Below are positions 59,569-64,000 of a stretch of DNA of 64,000 nt, piece after piece. A program made the translations under genes and the position numbers. Each line of letters begins with the position of its first letter. Within the stretch, counting starts at the first letter, position 1. The stretch spans positions 58,054,964 through 58,118,963 of the forward strand of contig OY720637.1 of assembly GCA_963169105.1 (NCBI GenBank), given 5' to 3'. The DNA comes from Ceriagrion tenellum (taxonomy: Eukaryota > Arthropoda > Insecta > Odonata > Coenagrionidae). The notes below the pieces were generated by a model. The model was not told where the DNA came from. It worked only from the letters and a program-made list of their open reading frames with translations, and made no database searches.

Positions 59569-60101
59569 GTTACGAGCTTAATAGAAGAATTTGGATGGGA
59601 ATTACTATCAGAACGCAGGTTATTATATATTATATAGGTTATTATATTATATATTATATAGGTTATATCAGAATTTAGGTTAAAAGTTTTAAGTAAATTC
59701 GAAACAGAGTTGTTCACAGATGACGTTAGATATATATTGAGAACCCCTGCGTATTATGTTAGGTTTGATCATATTAACAAAATAGAGAGATAGATTGTCG
59801 TACCGATAGATTTAAAATGTCATTTTTCCCTCGTACTATAAGAGAGAACAATAGGCAGCGTAGCAAAGGGATAGGTAGGTGAAATATAGTTAGAGTAGTC
59901 TGTAGTGCATGATGCATGTAATGACAACCAATAATCCCTTCCTTATTATGTAGATACTAAACATCTAGCTCCATGTGACCCTATTATCTAGCATATCTCC
60001 CTTAAATATCCTACTTGCATGTCAAAGGTTAATGTTTGGTGATCTTCACCCCCTGCCACACACCCTCGTGGTGGCTCGCAGGGTATCACGTAGATGTAGA
60101 T
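59569..60101 (+). mobile_element. Young LINE 3' end, copy 2
   Basis: Nearly identical to 40898-41384. It begins VTSLIEEFGWELLSERR with TGG intact where copy 1 has a stop. About 48 AT-rich bases (TATATTATATAGGTTAT repeats, about 59622-59667) are inserted in the frame, and a one-base loss near 59782 shifts it further on. The same 3' hairpin and GTAGATGTAG end are present. AGATTCGTA occurs at both edges (59555-59563 and about 60098-60106), a plausible 9-bp target duplication. Confidence 0.9.
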
Positions 60102-60344
60102 TCGTAGTGGAATATGTTTTCAATAGATATTATGTCAGCACAACGGGACTAAAACAGAACTATTCATACAGAAAAATATGCGTCGACTACTTCAACTACA
60201 GCTATCTGCTAATAACTACATAAGAGACATTACCAATTATTACCATTTCATTTTATGGAAAATGTTTGCGTCATGTCACTTTTATTGGCAAAAATGAGCT
60301 TAAAATATACTATATAAAATTATAGAATATAAAATTAAACTCCT
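60102..60344. other. Unassigned DNA, no gene seen
   Basis: Short spacer with no recognised content. Confidence 0.4.
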
Positions 60345-60516
60345 CCTATTATGCTCAGGAACTAACAAAACTTCGTAATTTTTACTTATAATATTTATTG
60401 GGCGATCGGTTTCGTCGAATAGTCGACATCATCAGGACTACTCGATGAAACTGGTCGTCCATGAAATATTATACGTAAAACATCCAAGTTTTGTTAATTC
60501 CTGAGCATTATGGAAA
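60345..60516. mobile_element. Hammerhead-like palindromic element 5
   Basis: Arms of about 75 bp share ATGCTCAGGAA.TAACAAAA, TATAATATTT and CGGTTTCGTCGA-like sequence around a short centre. The minus strand at the centre reads CTGATGATGTCGA, CTAT, TCGACGAAACCGATCG: an exact CTGATGA box, a perfect 5-bp stem and GAAAC. This is the best central motif of the set. Confidence 0.8.
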
Positions 60517-61112
60517 AGTTTTACAAAGTTAAGGCTGAAAATATTGAATTGTTACACTTCTTCCCGTTTTTGCCATTCAGCCCTTATATTTTAAGAATAG
60601 ATCATTGCAAAAATAATGCTAATTTTGGGATTCCATGACGTTTTATGAAAAATAACACGTAATTCCATAAAACTCTAAGAGCGTAAAAAAATCAAATTAA
60701 AATTTTACACAGGTGGAATCGGCATTATTATTGACTCACTGCTCCAGCTTTTCACACGCGATATTTTCGCGGGGAATGCACTTACTACTGGAGGAGATTA
60801 ACAAAGAATGGCGCGACAAAGATTGCGCAAAGACGTTGGCGTAATTTCGCCAACTCGTAATAATGATTGCAGCTGCTGTGGAGAGCTCCTTCTGTCTTGT
60901 TGAAGGAGCCATTCGGCGTTATTTATCAACTCAACGACTTCACCTGGCGCCAACCTCTCCTTATAGCTCCAGTTCCACGTCGCTATCCTCTAACTTGTAG
61001 AAAAATCTTCAACAGGCCATCCGTATCAAAACATACCTACAACTTTCCTGGGATTCGACTGTTTCGTTTCCAAATGTCAGTCAAGCTTACTGTAATGTAA
61101 TGAATGTAAACT
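60517..61112. other. Unassigned DNA, no gene seen
   Basis: No repeat or domain was recognised. Short TAATGAATGTAAA repeats just precede the Penelope-like fragment. Confidence 0.4.
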
Positions 61113-61685
61113 AAATGTAATGAATGTGGTGGACAGTATGTTGGACAGACCTGTAGAAATTTTGAAATTAGACAAAAGGAGCATAAAAGGGATTTTAGAA
61201 ATTTTAATTTTCACGGAAGCAACTTCGCCCGACATCTTTTAATCCACGGACATAAAAGTGATTTTACCACGACACCTCTCCATTTTGCAACTGACAGACG
61301 TAAGCTGAATGCTTTAGAACAACTAGAAATTTTTAAAGACCAAGCTTCCTGTGATAAATTCCTTGTTAATGAATGTATGCTCCCTGCCTATTCCCCCATC
61401 CTCAAAGTTTTAATCCCCTCCACTTCGTAATCCTAGCCCCCCTCCCTTCCCTCCCGTGACCACCCTCTTCCTGAATTGTTCTTTCCCCCCCCCCTTTCCC
61501 CACCTGGTAATGTTCACTATATAAGGCCTGCACATCGGCCTCCATTTACCTGAAGATGGTGTGAATGAACATCGAAACCTGGGCCGTTGTTTAATAAATC
61601 GAGTGGTTTTAGTAATAGTTGACATCTTAAAATTTTTAATGATGGAATACCACCAAGTGAGACTGACGAAAGTGAGTGAAAAACA
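61113..61685 (+). mobile_element. Penelope-like element 3' end with GIY-YIG domain
   Basis: The frame 61113-61430 (TAA at 61428-61430) starts KCNECGGQYVGQTCRNFE, with the CxxC pair and the YVGQT version of the GIY-YIG motif, followed by EHKRDF, then SNFARHLLIHGHKSDF, DRRKLNALEQLEIF and NECMLPAYSP. GIY-YIG endonucleases fused to reverse transcriptase define canonical Penelope-like elements. The reverse transcriptase is absent here (5'-truncated). The 3' UTR is C-rich, then a hammerhead-like CTGAAGATGG..CATCGAAACC motif at about 61552, AATAAATCGAGTGG, and GGAATACCACCAAGTGA. Confidence 0.9.
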
Positions 61686-61794
61686 GCGAAGATTCCGAGA
61701 TAGCCAATTGAACAAAACTAGCCAGTAAAAGTTTGTACGCATGCAACAAGATACTGACTTTAAAGATAATATCTCAGAAGACAAATATAAAAAA

Positions 61795-62240
61795 ATACCA
61801 CTCAACACTTCGCTCTGTGGTCCTGTATTGCGTAGAAATATGGATAATTAATTAAAAGGAAGAAAGAAAACTTATCGATCTTGAAAACAAAATCCTAAGA
61901 AAAGTCTGTGGCCCCACATGCGAAAACGAGATTCGAAAAATCAAGCACAACAAGGAAATAAGAGATCTTTACAAGGACCTTGACATGACCGTGACCGTGG
62001 CATGCGCTAAAACGAGAAAAATGAGAGGCTGGCCACATGATGTGAAGTGAGCAGGGTACACTACTGAAGGAGGTAGGCCTTGGAAGACCAGAGGGAAGAA
62101 GACCTCCTGGATAACCGAGAAAAAGATGGTTGAATGGAGTGATGTCAGATGTCAATCGGCTGGGGAGGAACAGTGGAGGAAGCAATCGACAGGGAGATAT
62201 GGAGGTCTCTTGTGGGTGAGGCCAAAACCTAGCTTGGGTA
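61795..62240 (+). mobile_element. LINE C-terminal fragment
   Basis: Across frames and stops the sequence reads VVLYCVEIWII, LENKILRKVCGPTCENEIRK, EIRDLYKDLDM, KTRKMRGWPHDVK and GRPWKTRGKKTSW. This is the usual order of a non-LTR element's C-terminal end (ILRKI.GP, ELY.LYKD, RR..W.GHV, R..GRP). It is more decayed than the 46 kb LINE and belongs to another group. Confidence 0.75.
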
Positions 62241-62325
62241 TACATGGCCATGGGAGTAAGAATGAGTACAAGAATGGGTAATGCCTAGTCTAAAATGGGA
62301 ACCGTATTGGACATTACTCTTGTCA

Positions 62326-62515
62326 GATTGGAGCGGTGGCTGGGGTGATCTTTTCACCCACTGAGTCAGGGTACGAACCCCGAGGGGTGATAATTTGTCA
62401 TACGAACCCTGCCTAGTGCCTACGGATGAATATTTGAGAATTTTCAATCTCTGCCCAAGAGCGGCGAGTAGATCAACAGCGCAGGTGTCCACGCGCCGGT
62501 AGGGACATTAAAACT
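62326..62515 (+). mobile_element. Probable tRNA-derived SINE
   Basis: GGAGCGGTGGCTGGGGTG resembles a tRNA A-box region, and GGGTACGAACCCCG a T-arm-like B-box. The body includes GCGGCGAGTAGATCAACAGC and GCCGGTAGGGACATTAAAA. It follows a LINE fragment directly. The call rests on the box-like motifs only. Confidence 0.5.
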
Positions 62516-62737
62516 TGGCACCATTCGTAAACGCTTAAAAGCAATGAATGCATTTGTCTGTCGTAAAACGGCCTTTAACGCTCAAAAGCTATGAATGGAT
62601 GGGCAATGGAAATTCCGTCCTATAGAGTGCTGAATTACTAGAACGAGAAAGGGCCTGATTTGAATCCGTGCAAGCATTATAGTAATCTCTTCAGGTAAAT
62701 CAAACTAAGCGACTAAATACTACGTGTAAAATGCCCT

Positions 62738-63299
62738 CGACGTAGTTTAAGCCTCTAAGTAGATAGTCCTCTTGTCATACCGGAGACCATATTCGAATTT
62801 AACGTTTTCATTTCAGCAGCCATGGGAAGCATGAATTAAATATTGCATTTACGGTGCAAGATTATAATTTTATACGACTACAACTCAAATTAATTAAAGA
62901 AAAAAATATAAACTTAAGTCTTAAACTTGACTCACTTTTTTCGCGCGGTACGTCTCAAATTCCTTCACAACGGAAGGTTTTTTTTGGCGATTTGGCGACT
63001 GCGGTGACTATATGATATATTTTAAATAATGGTCGAGAGAGCATACCAACTATGGACGGTTGATTTTTAACGAGATCTAAGTGTTATATATTTCTCATTT
63101 TTTAATCAGGATATCTCTGGAGTGGGTACACGTACCATTATCCATGTAAAAGGGCTGGTATATTTCGTCAAAAATCTCGGAAAATAGTTTGGTAAGGGGC
63201 TGATATTTTGGTATACTTGGAATAGTGAGATAATTTTCTTTAAAATGAGATCAAATTCATTGATTTCTAGGTGAAATGATATTTCGCGCCAACTACCTT
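62738..63299 (+). mobile_element. MITE family A, copy 7
   Basis: The 5' end is degraded (CGTAGTTTAAGC with about 8 extra bases). The rest follows the family closely and ends TTTCGCGCCAACTACCTTA. Blocks TTCACAACGGAAGGTTTTTT and GTAAAAGGGCTGGTAT are intact. Confidence 0.85.
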
Positions 63300-63719
63300 A
63301 AGGGCTACAAGCCGCCTAAAGCGATGCATGGTTCCACTTCATTCTTCCGATGATGGTCACCTTTCCTAACAATCCCACTGATTTTCCACAATATGAAACC
63401 TCTTCTGATAATTACTTTAAGGATAAGATCATGATTACGGCACAATAAAACAAAATTAGGGCATAGAATAATCACTCATCATTCACCATTCTCATTTTTA
63501 GCAGTAGTCCTTTTACGTTTCATTTCTTTTTCTTTAAAAAAATACATTTATTATAATAGCATTCTTACTTCATAACCTAACGCGAACCAAGTCGTTAATT
63601 GATGTTTTCTTGAAACGTGCCATACTTTGGTTCAACACACGATTCCTCCGCGTTTCTGACAAGCTTTGTCTTTCGATGCCGTCATAGCGGTTGGAGAATT
63701 GCAGTCTTTCTCGCTCATT

Positions 63720-64000
63720 AGCATATTTAATTCATCTTATTTATTTATTTATTTATTTTATTTCACCACCAAAAACGGCACAAAGGCTATTACATTGGCT
63801 GACATACTCGATAAATAAATAAAAAATTTCAAACAAAAACATAATATTCATTAAATAAAACAAATGAGGTAAGCGTAAGAAGAGACTTAGGGATTGGAGA
63901 GGGATGGATCATTTAAGTGGCGTTTTAGGGAGGATTTGAAAATGGTGGCAGAGGAGAAAAGGTCCAAGGAAGGATATTTCGAGGCCAAGGAGTTAAACAA
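63720..64000 (-). mobile_element. Possible retroposon 3' tail
   Basis: A TTTA microsatellite (63733-63759) is followed by CACCACCAAAAACGGCACAA. On the minus strand this reads as a 3' UTR ending in an (AAAT)n tail, a common ending for retroposons. No coding part lies within the window, and the element would continue past the right edge. Confidence 0.35.

Noticed and set aside
60345..60516. Calling the palindromes canonical hammerhead ribozymes
   Set aside because: An extra base lies between CTGANGA and stem II, and stem I pairing is weak, so only hammerhead-like is justified.

Overview
This 64 kb window looks like gene-poor, repeat-rich nuclear DNA from an animal, most likely an arthropod and probably an insect. 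The reasons are the AT-rich background, the lack of any long open reading frame, and the kinds of mobile DNA present: a Tc1/mariner-type (DDE_3) transposase, Penelope-like elements with GIY-YIG ends, non-LTR retrotransposons, tRNA-derived SINEs and many miniature inverted-repeat elements (MITEs). The species cannot be named from sequence alone. I found no intact host protein gene, no rRNA, no credible functional tRNA gene and no CRISPR. It may be an intergenic region or a very long intron. Every identity statement below is by eye.

Layout. 0-5 kb: a dead DDE_3 transposase on the minus strand, a 22-bp-arm hairpin, and the first copy of a MITE family here called A. 6-12.3 kb: 3' ends of one LINE group, one carrying a large mariner-type inverted-repeat insertion, another split by a SINE with a perfect 13-bp target duplication. 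12.9 kb: a short tandem array. 14-20.5 kb: MITE families A and C alternate, two of them end to end, followed by a SINE. 22 kb: a GC-rich island. 23.7-26.4 kb: a hammerhead-like motif, a family C copy interrupted by a palindrome, and a Penelope-like 3' end on the minus strand. 28.7-32 kb: a family D repeat, a second hammerhead-like palindrome, and a LINE flanked by about 55-bp direct repeats. 34.6-36.5 kb: one family A MITE with three different elements nested inside it. 38.3-40 kb: a duplicated segment with a perfect 28-bp palindrome, and a third hammerhead-like palindrome. 40.9-42.7 kb: a young LINE 3' end, a GC-rich candidate promoter/first exon, a MITE and a 285-bp tandem duplication. 44.8-50.8 kb: a long inverted repeat, a LINE fragment broken by a piggyBac-like palindromic MITE, a family C copy with an inserted LINE tail, and another LINE end inside a 74-bp direct repeat. 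52.6 kb: family A. 57.4-64 kb: SINEs, a short TIR element, the second young LINE copy, a hammerhead-like palindrome, the better Penelope-like GIY-YIG end, another LINE fragment and the last family A copy.

How the parts relate. Nothing here forms an operon or pathway; the window records successive transposition. Nesting gives relative ages: families A and C are old targets; the elements with TAA, TAG, TA and TTAA duplications landed later in A copies or in LINE fragments. Families A and C share a terminal motif although their interiors differ, which suggests mobilisation by one enzyme not encoded here. The most unusual signal is a set of about 150-bp palindromes. They are built from two inverted copies of a hammerhead-like motif (CTGANGAT, a short stem, then GAAAC..GUC). 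The same motif lies downstream of both GIY-YIG fragments, so the palindromes may be non-autonomous Penelope derivatives.
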